Part shown: positions 1-7,832 of the stretch, in pieces
Layout of the letters: each line of letters begins with the position of its first letter
How positions within the stretch are numbered: the stretch's first letter is position 1
Assembly (NCBI GenBank): GCA_903907865.1
Contig: CAIVPR010000165.1
Coordinates: 1-59,713 of the forward strand
From: an uncultured Acidobacteriia bacterium
GTDB lineage: Bacteria; Acidobacteriota; Terriglobia; Bryobacterales; Bryobacteraceae
Length of the DNA: 59,713 bases
Direction of reading: 5' to 3'
Translations under genes and position numbers: made by a program
The notes under the pieces: model-generated
What the model was told of the DNA's origin: nothing
What the model saw: only the letters and a program-made list of their open reading frames with translations
Database searches by the model: none

Positions 1-177
1 ACCAGTTTCGGCAGCCGCAGCGCCGACGGCGAGGTAGCCATGGCGCGACTTCTCACCGCCACCCAGACCTGCCGCATCCAAGGCCGCAATCCTCTCGACT
101 ACCTCAAACAGGCTGTCCACTCACACCGCGCGGGCCTTCCCGCAACTTCCCTCCTACCCGCCAAACCACGGGCCTGA
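1..177 (+). pseudogene. IS66-family transposase, 3' end (runs off the window)
   Basis: An open frame enters at base 1 and stops with TGA at 175-177. It encodes 58 residues, beginning TSFGSRSADGEVAMARLL and continuing through TCRIQGRNPLDYL to SLLPAKPRA. The TCRxQxRNxLDYL...PSLLP pattern is the usual C-terminus of IS66-type TnpC transposases. The rest lies outside the window, so it cannot be told whether the element is intact. The family assignment rests on recognised C-terminal motifs, not a search. Confidence 0.6.
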
Positions 178-501
178 ACTGTTACAGACTTCGACTGGGG
201 ACCGCTAATCAGGGCTGGCAGAGTTAATTCAGTTCTGAACCAGTTTGGGGCTAAAGATATCTGGGTAGGGCTGTGTAGCAAGCTAGGCTGGTTCGTGCCG
301 CGAGCGGGCAAGGCAGGCCTGATCGGCTTCACCAGATCCACAATGGGTGTGTATCAGCAAAGCCTCCCGGAGTTCGCCCATTCCGACTACTTCTACAAAT
401 TGAACTATGAGAGGAATTGGCTGCCTTTCCTTGACGGCGGCGAACCCTTGGAGCCGCAGACAAACACGGCTTCGTCCGGCACCCAACCGGTCGCATCATG
501 A
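178..501 (+). pseudogene. coding remnant downstream of the transposase, unrecognised
   Basis: The transposase frame reopens directly after its stop and stays open for 107 codons to a TGA at 499-501, reading VTDFDWGPLIRAG, then KDIWVGLCSKLGWFVPRAG and SDYFYKLNYERNWLPFLDG. The aromatic-rich, protein-like composition suggests the 3' part of a gene, with no start codon before about 295 and no recognised family. It may be a host gene cut by the insertion. I see nothing further in 502-612. Confidence 0.3.
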
Positions 502-612
502 AATTGGATACTCGGTCTTCGATCCAGCCCAAGCCCCTGGCGGCAGTCACCCGTGATGCGCCCGGCACGCTGGGCCGATCGGCCAACCACCGTTTCCAGA
601 TCCGCCTTTAAC

Positions 613-1785
613 CTACTCCCGCAAGCCAGCGGCCCTGAGGCGCCTAGCCTCGGCCTGTACCACCACAATCGACATCAACGTACCCAAGGGATGCGCGCCG
701 ACTTCCACTAGCGGGTGGTCCTTGAGACTCCGCAGCATGTCGATACTCTCGTCCTTCAGCGTCTCGATGGCCGCCGATTCCACGGGGTTCAAACCGTAAT
801 CGGCAGCAACCGCCTGGGTGTCGGCGTATAGCCTGCGCCGCAGAGGCTGGTCATGCCGCAAGTCGAACAAGAGCTTGTTGAGTTTGTAGGCTGAGGGCGA
901 CGGATGCTTGTAGAACTGGTACCCGCCCTCCGCCTCGAAGGTATACTCCCCCGGCTCAATCGACTGGATCGGAAGTCCGGCCTCGTCGCGCTTGTTGGGG
1001 AGGAACCGCATCACGGCGTGGCCGTGGTGCCACGTTGGCTGATATGTCAGTAGCTCGCCGGGCTGGTTCCCGATGGCACCGAAAACAGCCATCCACGGCA
1101 GCATCTCGGTGTTGCCAACCTGGTCCAACTGGTCGTTGGTCAAATCCAGCAGCACGTCATGGTTGCCCCGCTCCATGTGCGCGATTGCCCAATAGTCGAA
1201 GTCGAAGGCTGGCTGGGGGTATTTCCAGGTGCCAGGATAATGGGACATGCCCCCGCTGGCCACCAAGGCGACATTCTCCGGTCGCGACTCGATGATCTTC
1301 GCAATGGCGGCACCCAACGCCGCGCAACGACGGGCCCGGGGTAGGGGCGGAAGGTAGGCATTGATGAAGATCGGGATTACCGGAATCTTGCGGTCGCCCA
1401 GAACCCACTCGTAGACCGCCGCGAAGGAGTGCCCCAGGACGGCGTCCTGGGAGTACGCCATGTCGAAGTCTTGGTCCACCAGCTTTTCCAGAAGGTGTTC
1501 GGCCAAAGGCAGGTGCGTCGGGATGTTGTACTCCCGGCCCGCAAAGTTGGCATGCGAGACCTCGCCCGCCACGATGGCGAACGTCGGCACGGACGACAGA
1601 AAAAAGGTCTCCAGGTGGTCGCTGCCGAAGATGATGACGACGTCCGGCTTGGTTTCGTCAAGCGATTTGCCCAACTCCTCCATGGCCGCAATGTCGGCGT
1701 CCAACTGCTCGGGAATCTCCGTTGGCGGTCGCGTAAACAACTGCGGCGCGTGCACCGTGGCCATTGCCGCTACGATCTTACCCAT
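613..1785 (-). CDS. class III extradiol dioxygenase, LigB-LigA fusion (gallate/protocatechuate type)
   Basis: This 390-residue enzyme should open an aromatic ring between and beside hydroxyls with Fe(II) and O2. Residues 1-270 are a LigB domain: His12 (ATVHAPQL), His57 (SDHLETF) and Glu227 (GNTEMLPW) match the iron ligands, and His182 (GGMSHY) the catalytic base. Residues 290-390 resemble the LigA small subunit (YKLNKLLFDL, VEVGAHPLGTLMS). The LigB-LigA fusion order is that of gallate dioxygenase DesB/GalA, whereas protocatechuate 4,5-dioxygenase has separate subunits. It is the last gene of a four-gene run, 21 bases after the aldolase. Gallate is the likelier substrate because of the GalB-type hydratase in the cluster; protocatechuate or a methylgallate is possible. 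Confidence 0.85.
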   Translation of the reverse strand: MGKIVAAMATVHAPQLFTRPPTEIPEQLDADIAAMEELGKSLDETKPDVVIIFGSDHLETFFLSSVPTFAIVAGEVSHANFAGREYNIPTHLPLAEHLLEKLVDQDFDMAYSQDAVLGHSFAAVYEWVLGDRKIPVIPIFINAYLPPLPRARRCAALGAAIAKIIESRPENVALVASGGMSHYPGTWKYPQPAFDFDYWAIAHMERGNHDVLLDLTNDQLDQVGNTEMLPWMAVFGAIGNQPGELLTYQPTWHHGHAVMRFLPNKRDEAGLPIQSIEPGEYTFEAEGGYQFYKHPSPSAYKLNKLLFDLRHDQPLRRRLYADTQAVAADYGLNPVESAAIETLKDESIDMLRSLKDHPLVEVGAHPLGTLMSIVVVQAEARRLRAAGLRE

Positions 1786-1806
1786 ATCGAATCCTGTCCG
1801 CGTCGC

Positions 1807-2481
1807 CTACTCGTACTCGACGCCCAATTCCTTCAACTTCGCTCGCAGACCGTAGAACTCGACGCCGAGTTCGCCCTTCCGCAGCCGGTCCCGTGTCTTT
1901 TCTTCCTTCGCAAGCCGAGCCTCGGCGGCTCTGGCGACCTCGGCGGCGCGTTCGCGCGGCACCACCACCACCCCGTCGGCGTCGCCAACCACGACGTCGC
2001 CCGGATTCACCAACATCCCGGCGCACACAACTGGAATATTGACCGACCCCGCCGTGTTCTTCACCGTGCCCTGCGCCGAAACCGCCTTGGCCCACACGGG
2101 GAACTGCAATTCCGTAAGCTCCGCCGTGTCCCGGATACCAGCGTCAATGAACAGGCCGACGATCCCGTGCGCCTGGCAGGACACGCCCAACAGTTCGCCG
2201 AACATACCGTCGGTCGAGTCCGAAGTCGTAGTCACCACCAGCACGTCGCCCGGCTGGCACACTTCCACCGCCGCGTGGATCATCAGATTGTCGCCCGGCT
2301 GCGAGGAAATCGTCACAGCCGTCCCTGCCACGCGCGCGTTCGGGTAGATCGGGCGCATATAGGGCTTCATGAGCCCCGTCCGTCCCTGGGCCTCGTGGAC
2401 AGTGGCCACGCCCTGCCGACCCAGCGCCTTCACGACTTCCGGGTCGGGGCGTTCGATGCTCCGAACAATCCTGTGCCCCAT
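1807..2481 (-). CDS. 4-carboxy-4-hydroxy-2-oxoadipate aldolase, RraA/LigK family
   Basis: This class II aldolase-like protein of 224 residues should split 4-carboxy-4-hydroxy-2-oxoadipate into pyruvate and oxaloacetate, the last step of gallate/protocatechuate meta-cleavage. The family signature is present: GELL at 95-98, then Arg117-Asp118 in FIDAGIRDTAEL, the metal-site and substrate residues of LigK. The start used here is the ATG at 2479-2481, which overlaps the stop of the upstream hydratase as TAATG, implying coupled translation. A longer reading exists upstream but is arginine-rich and unlike the family. RraA homologues without aldolase activity exist, but the neighbours favour the catabolic role. 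Confidence 0.85.
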   Translation of the reverse strand: MGHRIVRSIERPDPEVVKALGRQGVATVHEAQGRTGLMKPYMRPIYPNARVAGTAVTISSQPGDNLMIHAAVEVCQPGDVLVVTTTSDSTDGMFGELLGVSCQAHGIVGLFIDAGIRDTAELTELQFPVWAKAVSAQGTVKNTAGSVNIPVVCAGMLVNPGDVVVGDADGVVVVPRERAAEVARAAEARLAKEEKTRDRLRKGELGVEFYGLRAKLKELGVEYE

Positions 2482-3206
2482 TAACACAACTCCGATGTCA
2501 CCTGGGGATACACCCGCTGGAACGCTTCGGCATACTTGACCCCCTTCGGGCCGCCGTTGCGGACCGCCTGCACGCCGCGCCGCTTTCCCAAATCCGTGTA
2601 ATACTCCCAAAGGTGTTTCTGGGCTTCCATGGATTCCATCGAAGCGTTCTTGGTGTCCCAAACGGAAGTCACGTCGAGCAGCACGTGCGGCTTCCACTCG
2701 CATTGTTCCGGCTGGTGCGGCTCGAACAGGAACACTGGCGGGGCATTGATCGGCTTGCCCGCCGTCGACGGATACCCGAGCGCCTGGGCATAGACGCGGG
2801 TCTGCAGCGTGAGGTTGTTGGCCATCGGATGGTCCGGGTTGTAGGGGTCGAGGAACGAGTGCGTCAGCACGAACTCGGGCTGAAGCACTCGGAACTCGTC
2901 GACCATGGCGTCGATGGTCTCCTGCGAAGGCACAATCGGGTAGTCGCCCGAATCGAAGAAGCGGATCTCCGCACCCAGAATGTCGGCGGCGCGCGTGGAT
3001 TCGGCGCGCCGGATTTCCTTCACCCGCTCAATGGTCATGCCGGGCTGCTTCCAGGCGCCTTGGCTTTCGCCGCGTTCGCCGAACGAGAGGCAGAGGATGC
3101 GCACGCGGTAGTCGCGGCTTGCGTACAAGGCGATTGCGCCCCCTGCGCGCCAAACGAAGTCGGCGGCATGTGCGCTCACTACAAGGACTGTCTTTTGGTC
3201 TGCCAT
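2481..3206 (-). CDS. galB: 4-oxalomesaconate hydratase, GalB-type PIG-L/LmbE family
   Basis: This 241-residue PIG-L-fold zinc enzyme has the motif SAHAADFVWRAGGAIA near the N-terminus. That is the GalB variant of the usual AHPDDE motif, and DPYNPDHPMAN supplies the later histidine. GalB hydrates 4-oxalomesaconate to 4-carboxy-4-hydroxy-2-oxoadipate, the substrate of the next gene's aldolase. The ATG at 3204-3206 is chosen over an upstream TTG at 3233 because the zinc motif then sits at residues 11-20 and the TTG start would overlap the preceding gene. The neighbouring ring-cleavage enzyme and aldolase support the pathway role over a sugar deacetylase. Confidence 0.82.
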   Translation of the reverse strand: MADQKTVLVVSAHAADFVWRAGGAIALYASRDYRVRILCLSFGERGESQGAWKQPGMTIERVKEIRRAESTRAADILGAEIRFFDSGDYPIVPSQETIDAMVDEFRVLQPEFVLTHSFLDPYNPDHPMANNLTLQTRVYAQALGYPSTAGKPINAPPVFLFEPHQPEQCEWKPHVLLDVTSVWDTKNASMESMEAQKHLWEYYTDLGKRRGVQAVRNGGPKGVKYAEAFQRVYPQVTSELC

Positions 3207-3225
3207 ATGCCTATTCCGCGTTCTC

Positions 3226-4152
3226 CTATTCAACCAGGGAAACGGGGTTGATCACCGCCATCCGGGTGACCTCCGCCGCAGTGAATCCAGCGTCCAGCAA
3301 CGTCTGGGCGAACATGGCGAAGCCTTCGGATACGGGCGGATTGATGGTCTGCCCCAAGTCGGTCGAAATCACGCAGCGGTCCGGACCCACCTTGCGGATC
3401 GCGTCGAACACGTCGTCCCACGAGGCCTTGCCGGTGTGCATCGTGGTGAAACAGTGTTCGATGAGAGCGCCCAGGTCGGCCAAGGCGACCTGCTCGTCGG
3501 CGCTGAGGCTCTGCGAAGGGAACTCGGCGTGGGTTACCAGGATCCGGCGGAGTCCCATTTCCCGGCCCTCCCGCACAAGCGTCGCTATCTCCGTCCGACC
3601 GAGGTGGCCGGTGGCAAGGACCATATTGTACTTGCCGATCAGTTCGAGGCACGTTTTGGCGGCCAGGTTGAGCCGCCCGTCCTCGCCCAGCACCGTCATC
3701 GGCGCGGGAGAGATGCCGGTGGCTGCCAGTTCCAACTGGATCTTGGCCCAAAATGGCAGGTGTTTCTTGGTCCCGTCCGGACGACCGGCAGTTTCGTTCG
3801 CCGCATCCACGGTGGGCATCCAGACGATCTTGCAGCCGGAACGACCCGCCAACTCGACCGCAACCGGATTCAGTCCTCCGATCGAGTGGTTCAACGTGAT
3901 CGCGCCATAGCAGGCGATGCCGGGCACGGCCTTGGTGACGACCTTGGCGCGCTCGGCGGTCGGGAAATAGTGGGACTTCAGCACAAAGCCCTTCAGACCT
4001 TTGCCGAGAAACTCGACAGCCAGATCGAGATCGTCGACGCGGCGTTCAATCACGTCGGGCGCGACGTGGACCTGTAGATCGTAGCCACCTTCGATGGCCT
4101 TCCAAGCTTGGTCGGTGGGGTTTAGGTTGGTCGCGCTGGGCGTCATGGGCAA
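3226..4152 (-). CDS. DUF6282 family metal-dependent hydrolase-like protein
   Basis: This roughly 308-residue protein looks like an amidohydrolase-type TIM barrel: DLQVHVAPD near residue 25 is the first-strand metal motif, KSHYFPT and ATGHLGRTE follow, and ISTDLGQ near residue 270 resembles the late Asp motif. I match it to DUF6282, whose reaction is not established. It is the first gene of the aromatic operon, so it may act on a lactone or acid intermediate of gallate or protocatechuate breakdown, perhaps in place of a pyrone-dicarboxylate lactonase. The start is either TTG at 4152, six bases after a TATACT box, or ATG at 4146. Confidence 0.65.
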   Translation of the reverse strand: MPMTPSATNLNPTDQAWKAIEGGYDLQVHVAPDVIERRVDDLDLAVEFLGKGLKGFVLKSHYFPTAERAKVVTKAVPGIACYGAITLNHSIGGLNPVAVELAGRSGCKIVWMPTVDAANETAGRPDGTKKHLPFWAKIQLELAATGISPAPMTVLGEDGRLNLAAKTCLELIGKYNMVLATGHLGRTEIATLVREGREMGLRRILVTHAEFPSQSLSADEQVALADLGALIEHCFTTMHTGKASWDDVFDAIRKVGPDRCVISTDLGQTINPPVSEGFAMFAQTLLDAGFTAAEVTRMAVINPVSLVE

Positions 4153-4237
4153 AACCGGAGTATATCAGGAGGGACCGGGCCGGTGATATGGCAGTTTACG
4201 GGGACTGGAACTGGTATTCTTAGGATGACGATCCGCG
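4153..4237. promoter_or_regulatory. divergent control region of the aromatic operon and its GntR regulator
   Basis: On the minus strand a TATACT -10 box (plus-strand 4159-4164) is followed by six bases and a TTG, then an ATG. On the plus strand TATTCT (4215-4220) lies 17 bases before the regulator's ATG. Between them is a perfect palindrome, ACCGG-G-CCGGT (4174-4184), and a wider ATATCA (4162-4167) ... TGATAT (4184-4189) pair. These are candidate GntR operators; that role is inferred from position. Confidence 0.5.
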
Positions 4238-4954
4238 ATGACCGAAGCCGCCGAAACATCGAGCCTGGCAGGAGAAGCCTATTCCATAGTGCGCCAGCGG
4301 ATTCTGCGCGGCGAGTTGACGATGGGCCAAGTGATCTCCCGCCGGAAGCTGGCGACGGAACTGGGCATGAGCTTCCTCCCTGTGTCCGAGGCGCTGCTGC
4401 GGCTCGAGTTCGAAGGACTGCTCGAAAGCCGTCCGCGGGCCGGGACTCGGGTGCGGATTCCCACCATCCAGGACGTTCAAGGACACTACATTGTTCGCGA
4501 GGCGCTGGAAGTGCAATCGGCGCGGCTGTTCGCCACCGCTGCGACGCCGGAAGAAAAGAACGAGCTGCAGCGGTTGGCGGTGCGGGTCGACGCAATGGCG
4601 GCACAGCCGGAAGCCGACCGATACCACTATTTGAGCCTGCACGAAAAACTGCACCGCAGAGTCGCGGAATGCGCCAAGTGTCCCACGCTCTCGGACGCCA
4701 TCGAAAAGACGCACGCGCTCGCTTCAACGTGGATGTGTGTGGCGCGCCAGAGCTTTGCCGGTGAATTGAGGCGGACCCACCAGGATCTGGCCGACGCGTT
4801 GTGCTCGGGCAACCCCGACACAGCCGGCCTTGCAATGCGGAAGCATATCTTGGCCAGCCTGGAGCGGGCGAGCGAAAGATTGAAACCGTACTTCCAACTG
4901 AGCAAGGTGCGCGGGGCCACCTATGCTCGAAGCGGCACGAGGCGCAGCGCCTAA
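4238..4954 (+). CDS. GntR family (FCD/FadR-type) transcriptional regulator
   Basis: The 238-residue protein has an N-terminal winged helix (residues 10-75: AYSIVRQRILRGEL, RKLATELGMSFLPVSEAL, LESRPRAGTRV) and a helical FCD ligand-binding domain (80-215) with histidines in LSLHEKLHRR, RRTHQDLADAL and AMRKHIL that match the usual metal site. It is divergent from the aromatic cluster across 85 bases, the classic arrangement for a local repressor that responds to a pathway acid. The ligand is not known. Two ATGs lie close together (4225 and 4238); only 4238 opens this frame. Confidence 0.85.
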   Translation: MTEAAETSSLAGEAYSIVRQRILRGELTMGQVISRRKLATELGMSFLPVSEALLRLEFEGLLESRPRAGTRVRIPTIQDVQGHYIVREALEVQSARLFATAATPEEKNELQRLAVRVDAMAAQPEADRYHYLSLHEKLHRRVAECAKCPTLSDAIEKTHALASTWMCVARQSFAGELRRTHQDLADALCSGNPDTAGLAMRKHILASLERASERLKPYFQLSKVRGATYARSGTRRSA

Positions 4955-5077
4955 ACTAACGCGGTGTTGACGGTTGATGCTTCGGACCGCCGCGCGGTGC
5001 CGCCCTTCACGCGGATTGGTGGGCGCAGGCCCATGGGCGCTCACTGGCGGTCGGGGCTCAGTTGATCCTGCCGAGCG

Positions 5078-5485
5078 CTACGCAGCCACGACGCTTGTGC
5101 AGTGCGCGCACCGTCTGGCCGCCAACGGAATATCGCTCAGACATTCCGGACATGGCTTGGTCGTAGGCGCGGCCGGAGCCTCGACCTGCTGCATCTTCGC
5201 CGTCAGCGTGTTGATCGGCACCACCACCATGTAATAGACGGCCGTAGCCACAATCACGAACCCGACCACCGCATTGATGAAGTCCCCCACCAAGAACTTG
5301 CTGTTGTTTACGGTGAACTGTATGGCCGAAAAATCCGGTTTGCCAACCACCGCCGCGATCATCGGCGTCAGCAGATCCTTCGTGAACGCCGTCACAACTG
5401 CCCCGAAGGCAGCTCCGACCACTACACCGACCGCCATGTCGACTACATTTCCCCGCAACAGAAACTGTTTGAACCCGTCCGCCAT
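5078..5485 (-). CDS. mscL: large-conductance mechanosensitive channel MscL with Cys-rich tail
   Basis: This 135-residue inner-membrane channel opens under membrane tension to release solutes on osmotic downshock. The family start is intact: FKQFLLRGNVVDMAVGVVVG forms the N-terminal helix and pore-lining TM1, and DFINAVVGFVIVATAVYYMV is TM2. The C-terminus carries CPECLSDIPLAARRCAHC, a four-cysteine zinc-ribbon-like tail in place of the simple charged helix of E. coli MscL. A start at the ATG 5483-5485 is preceded by an AAGGAAC ribosome site. It lies between the regulator and the aminotransferase and appears to be its own unit. Confidence 0.93.
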   Translation of the reverse strand: MADGFKQFLLRGNVVDMAVGVVVGAAFGAVVTAFTKDLLTPMIAAVVGKPDFSAIQFTVNNSKFLVGDFINAVVGFVIVATAVYYMVVVPINTLTAKMQQVEAPAAPTTKPCPECLSDIPLAARRCAHCTSVVAA

Positions 5486-5507
5486 TTGTAGTAGTTCCTT
5501 CTTTGCA

Positions 5508-6710
5508 TCAGTCTAACATGGCCGCATGCCGGGTGGCCAAATACCGGCCCAGCCGGTCCATCGCTGGCTCCAGGATCGCTTGGTCCGCCGCGTAACAAAT
5601 TCGGATCGACCCCTCGCCACCGGCTCCGAACGCGACGCCCGGAGCCAACCCCACTTTCGTGCTCATCAGAAGGTCGCGGCAGAAGGCGAACGAGTCCGTT
5701 AACCCGTCGATCTTTGGGAACAAGTAGAACGCGCCGTCAGGGCTCGGCACGGTCACACCCGGCATGGTGGAAAGTGCCTGGAGGCAGAAATCGCGGTTCG
5801 CCTTCAGCCGCGCCAACATTGCGGCGACCTCGGACTCGCCATCGGCCAGCGCCGTTTCGCCCGCCTTCTGGGTGAAGCTGGGCGCGTGGGAAATGATGAA
5901 CTCGTTGAGTTGCGTCGCCTTGGCGGCCAAGTCGGCGCGCGCCACCACCCAGCCGAGCCGCCAACCAGTCATGCAATACGTCTTACTGAACGAGTGGACC
6001 ACGATGACCGCGTCGTCTCGGTTAGCCATGCGCAAGATCGAAGGGACCGGCGTGCCGAGGACCGGCGTGTCGTACCAAAGGCGGTCATAGACTTCGTCTG
6101 CCAAAATCCAAAGGCCGTGCCGGCGGGCGAAATCAAGCAATCCGCGTTGTTCGGCCTCGGTGGCCACCCAGCCGAGCGGATTCGACGGCGAGGTGTAGAT
6201 CAACAACTTGGTGCGCGGCGTGACGGCGACCTCCAAGGCGGCCCAGTCGATGCCATACCGTCCGTCCACCAGCGGGTGGGGCACTTCGACGGGCTTGGCG
6301 TTGGCCATGGCGACAATCGACGCGCCATTGGGCCAGGCCGGGGTCAGTACGATGGCCTCGTCACCCGGATCGAGCGCGCAGCGGATGGCCACGTTGAGCG
6401 CCTGTACGCCGGAACTGGTGACGACGATCTCGCGCTTCGGATCCAATTGGACGGACTGCATCCGCGCGTAGTGGTCCGCGATGGCTGCGCGTAGCGACGG
6501 CAGGCCGGCGTTCTCGGTGTAGTAAGTAAAGCCGGCCTCCATCGCGCGGATTGCAGCGCGCTTGATGTAGTCCGGGGTAGGCTGGTTGGACTCGCCGAAG
6601 TAGAGCTTCAGCACGCCTTCCATCGAGAAGGCGATTTCCGCCAGTTCGCGGATTCGGGAGTGGGGGACGGATTGGACGGATTGCGCGAGTGTGGGGGACA
6701 CGGTGGTCAT
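5508..6710 (-). CDS. PLP-dependent class I/II aminotransferase
   Basis: A 400-residue fold-type I aminotransferase of the aspartate-aminotransferase-like group. The PLP lysine is in VVHSFSKTYCMTGWRLGW, with the Asp/Tyr cofactor contacts in LADEVYDRLWY and a substrate-carboxylate Arg near SIRICYA. Length and motif order are normal for the family. Its ATG overlaps the stop of the YhcG-family gene upstream (ATGA at 6707-6710), so the two are probably translated together even though no functional link is obvious. Substrate cannot be read from the sequence. Confidence 0.88.
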   Translation of the reverse strand: MTTVSPTLAQSVQSVPHSRIRELAEIAFSMEGVLKLYFGESNQPTPDYIKRAAIRAMEAGFTYYTENAGLPSLRAAIADHYARMQSVQLDPKREIVVTSSGVQALNVAIRCALDPGDEAIVLTPAWPNGASIVAMANAKPVEVPHPLVDGRYGIDWAALEVAVTPRTKLLIYTSPSNPLGWVATEAEQRGLLDFARRHGLWILADEVYDRLWYDTPVLGTPVPSILRMANRDDAVIVVHSFSKTYCMTGWRLGWVVARADLAAKATQLNEFIISHAPSFTQKAGETALADGESEVAAMLARLKANRDFCLQALSTMPGVTVPSPDGAFYLFPKIDGLTDSFAFCRDLLMSTKVGLAPGVAFGAGGEGSIRICYAADQAILEPAMDRLGRYLATRHAAMLD

Positions 6711-7783
6711 TCCTTCGAAGTTTCTAGTGCGCGGTCGAGTTCAAGACGGGCTTGTTCCCGGATCAGTTCGTTGCGAAGTTCCTCCTCTGTGGGTAGGAAC
6801 AGCCGGTACTTGGTCGCGAAAAGCTGCTCGTTGCCGTGGAGGACGGAATAGCGGACAACCGAATCGTCTTTGTGGGCGCAGAGAATGATTCCGACGGTGG
6901 GGTTGTCGTCAGTTCCGCGCCGCTTGTCGTCGTACATGCGGACGTACATGTCCATTTGGCCAATGTCCTGATGGGTCAGTTCTCCCGTTTTCAGGTCGAA
7001 CAGAACAAAGCACTTGAGCAGATAGTGGTAGAAGACCAGGTCGATGTAGAAGTCCTTGGATTCGGTGCTGATGCGCTGTTGGCGCGCCACGAAGGCGAAT
7101 CCCTTGCCCAGTTCGAGGAGAAACGACTGCAGGTTGTCGATCAAGGCGTCCTCAAACTGCGATTCGAGCAGTTTGCCCGTGCCTGGAAGGCCGAGGAATT
7201 CGAGCACGAGCGGGTCTCGGATAAACATCCTCGGCGAAAGTCTTTCTTCTTGCGCGACTGCATCGGACTCCTGTCGGACTGCGGCCCGGTCCTGGCTCAG
7301 GAGCATGCGTTCGTAAAACAGGGTGCCGATTTGTCGTTCCAGCGCACGCGTGCCCCAATTTTGGGATGCCGCTTCCGCCATGTACCACTTTCTAGCCTCA
7401 GGATCGTCGACCCGCAGGAGGAGGCGGTAGTGGGTCCAACTCAATTCGCGACGCAGTGCGTCGCGAATTGGAAAGGCCAAGTAGAACTGCCGCATGTGCC
7501 GAAGGTTGCTAACATCGAATCCCTTGCCGAACTCCGCCGTAAGGCTGCGCGCCAATGCGGTCATGAGGCCCGTTCCGTAGACGGCACGTCCGGCACCGCC
7601 CTGCTCGAATTCGACGATGTGCCTTCCAACGCCCCAGTACGTATGCACTTGGACGGCATCCACCGCCCGAAGCACGTGCTGACGGCCAGACTGGATGAGA
7701 TCACGGAGATTGGAAACCAAGTCCGCAAACGAGGGCGAGCCGTTGGGTTGCGGGTCTATCGTTGCGATCTCCATGTTGTCCAT
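6707..7783 (-). CDS. YhcG/DUF1016 family PDDEXK-type nuclease
   Basis: This 358-residue protein has the two DUF1016 halves: an N-terminal helical domain (about 15-175, with VHTYWGVGRHIVEFEQ, FDVSNLRHMRQFY and ELSWTHYRLLLR) and a C-terminal nuclease-like domain (195-340) with FYIDLVFYH, CFVLFDLKTGELTHQDIGQM and NPTVGIILCAHK. The D...DLK pattern fits a PDDEXK active site. Members occur as orphan genes, in defence contexts and near type I restriction genes. A perfect palindrome lies inside the gene (7442-7470, encoding the IRDALRREL stretch) and a related one 14 bases before the start (7797-7827). The ATG at 7781-7783 is used; a second ATG nine bases in is possible. Confidence 0.85.
   Translation of the reverse strand: MDNMEIATIDPQPNGSPSFADLVSNLRDLIQSGRQHVLRAVDAVQVHTYWGVGRHIVEFEQGGAGRAVYGTGLMTALARSLTAEFGKGFDVSNLRHMRQFYLAFPIRDALRRELSWTHYRLLLRVDDPEARKWYMAEAASQNWGTRALERQIGTLFYERMLLSQDRAAVRQESDAVAQEERLSPRMFIRDPLVLEFLGLPGTGKLLESQFEDALIDNLQSFLLELGKGFAFVARQQRISTESKDFYIDLVFYHYLLKCFVLFDLKTGELTHQDIGQMDMYVRMYDDKRRGTDDNPTVGIILCAHKDDSVVRYSVLHGNEQLFATKYRLFLPTEEELRNELIREQARLELDRALETSKE
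7442..7470. repeat. 29-base perfect palindrome inside the yhcG-like gene
   Basis: CAATTCGCGACGCA, a central G, then TGCGTCGCGAATTG: two 14-base arms with no mismatch, lying in frame in the coding region between the conserved FP and SWTHYR parts of the protein. It shares the core GACGCA-G-TGCGTC with the palindrome at 7797-7827. Confidence 0.9.
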
Positions 7784-7796
7784 CCAAGCCGCCGCG

Positions 7797-7827
7797 CCAA
7801 TATGTGACGCAGTGCGTCACATATTGG
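7797..7827. repeat. 31-base perfect palindrome upstream of the yhcG-like gene
   Basis: CCAATATGTGACGCA, a central G, then TGCGTCACATATTGG: two 15-base arms with no mismatch. It sits between the stop of the 65-residue gene (7833) and the start of the nuclease gene (7783). The outer-arm bases differ from those of the 7442-7470 copy, but each change is matched in the opposite arm. It could act as an operator, hairpin or nuclease recognition site. Confidence 0.9.
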
Positions 7828-7832
7828 GAAGC

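Noticed and set aside
1429-2484. 351-codon plus-strand frame over the dioxygenase and aldolase genes
   Set aside because: It is rich in Arg/His and spans two genes with intact motifs on the other strand.
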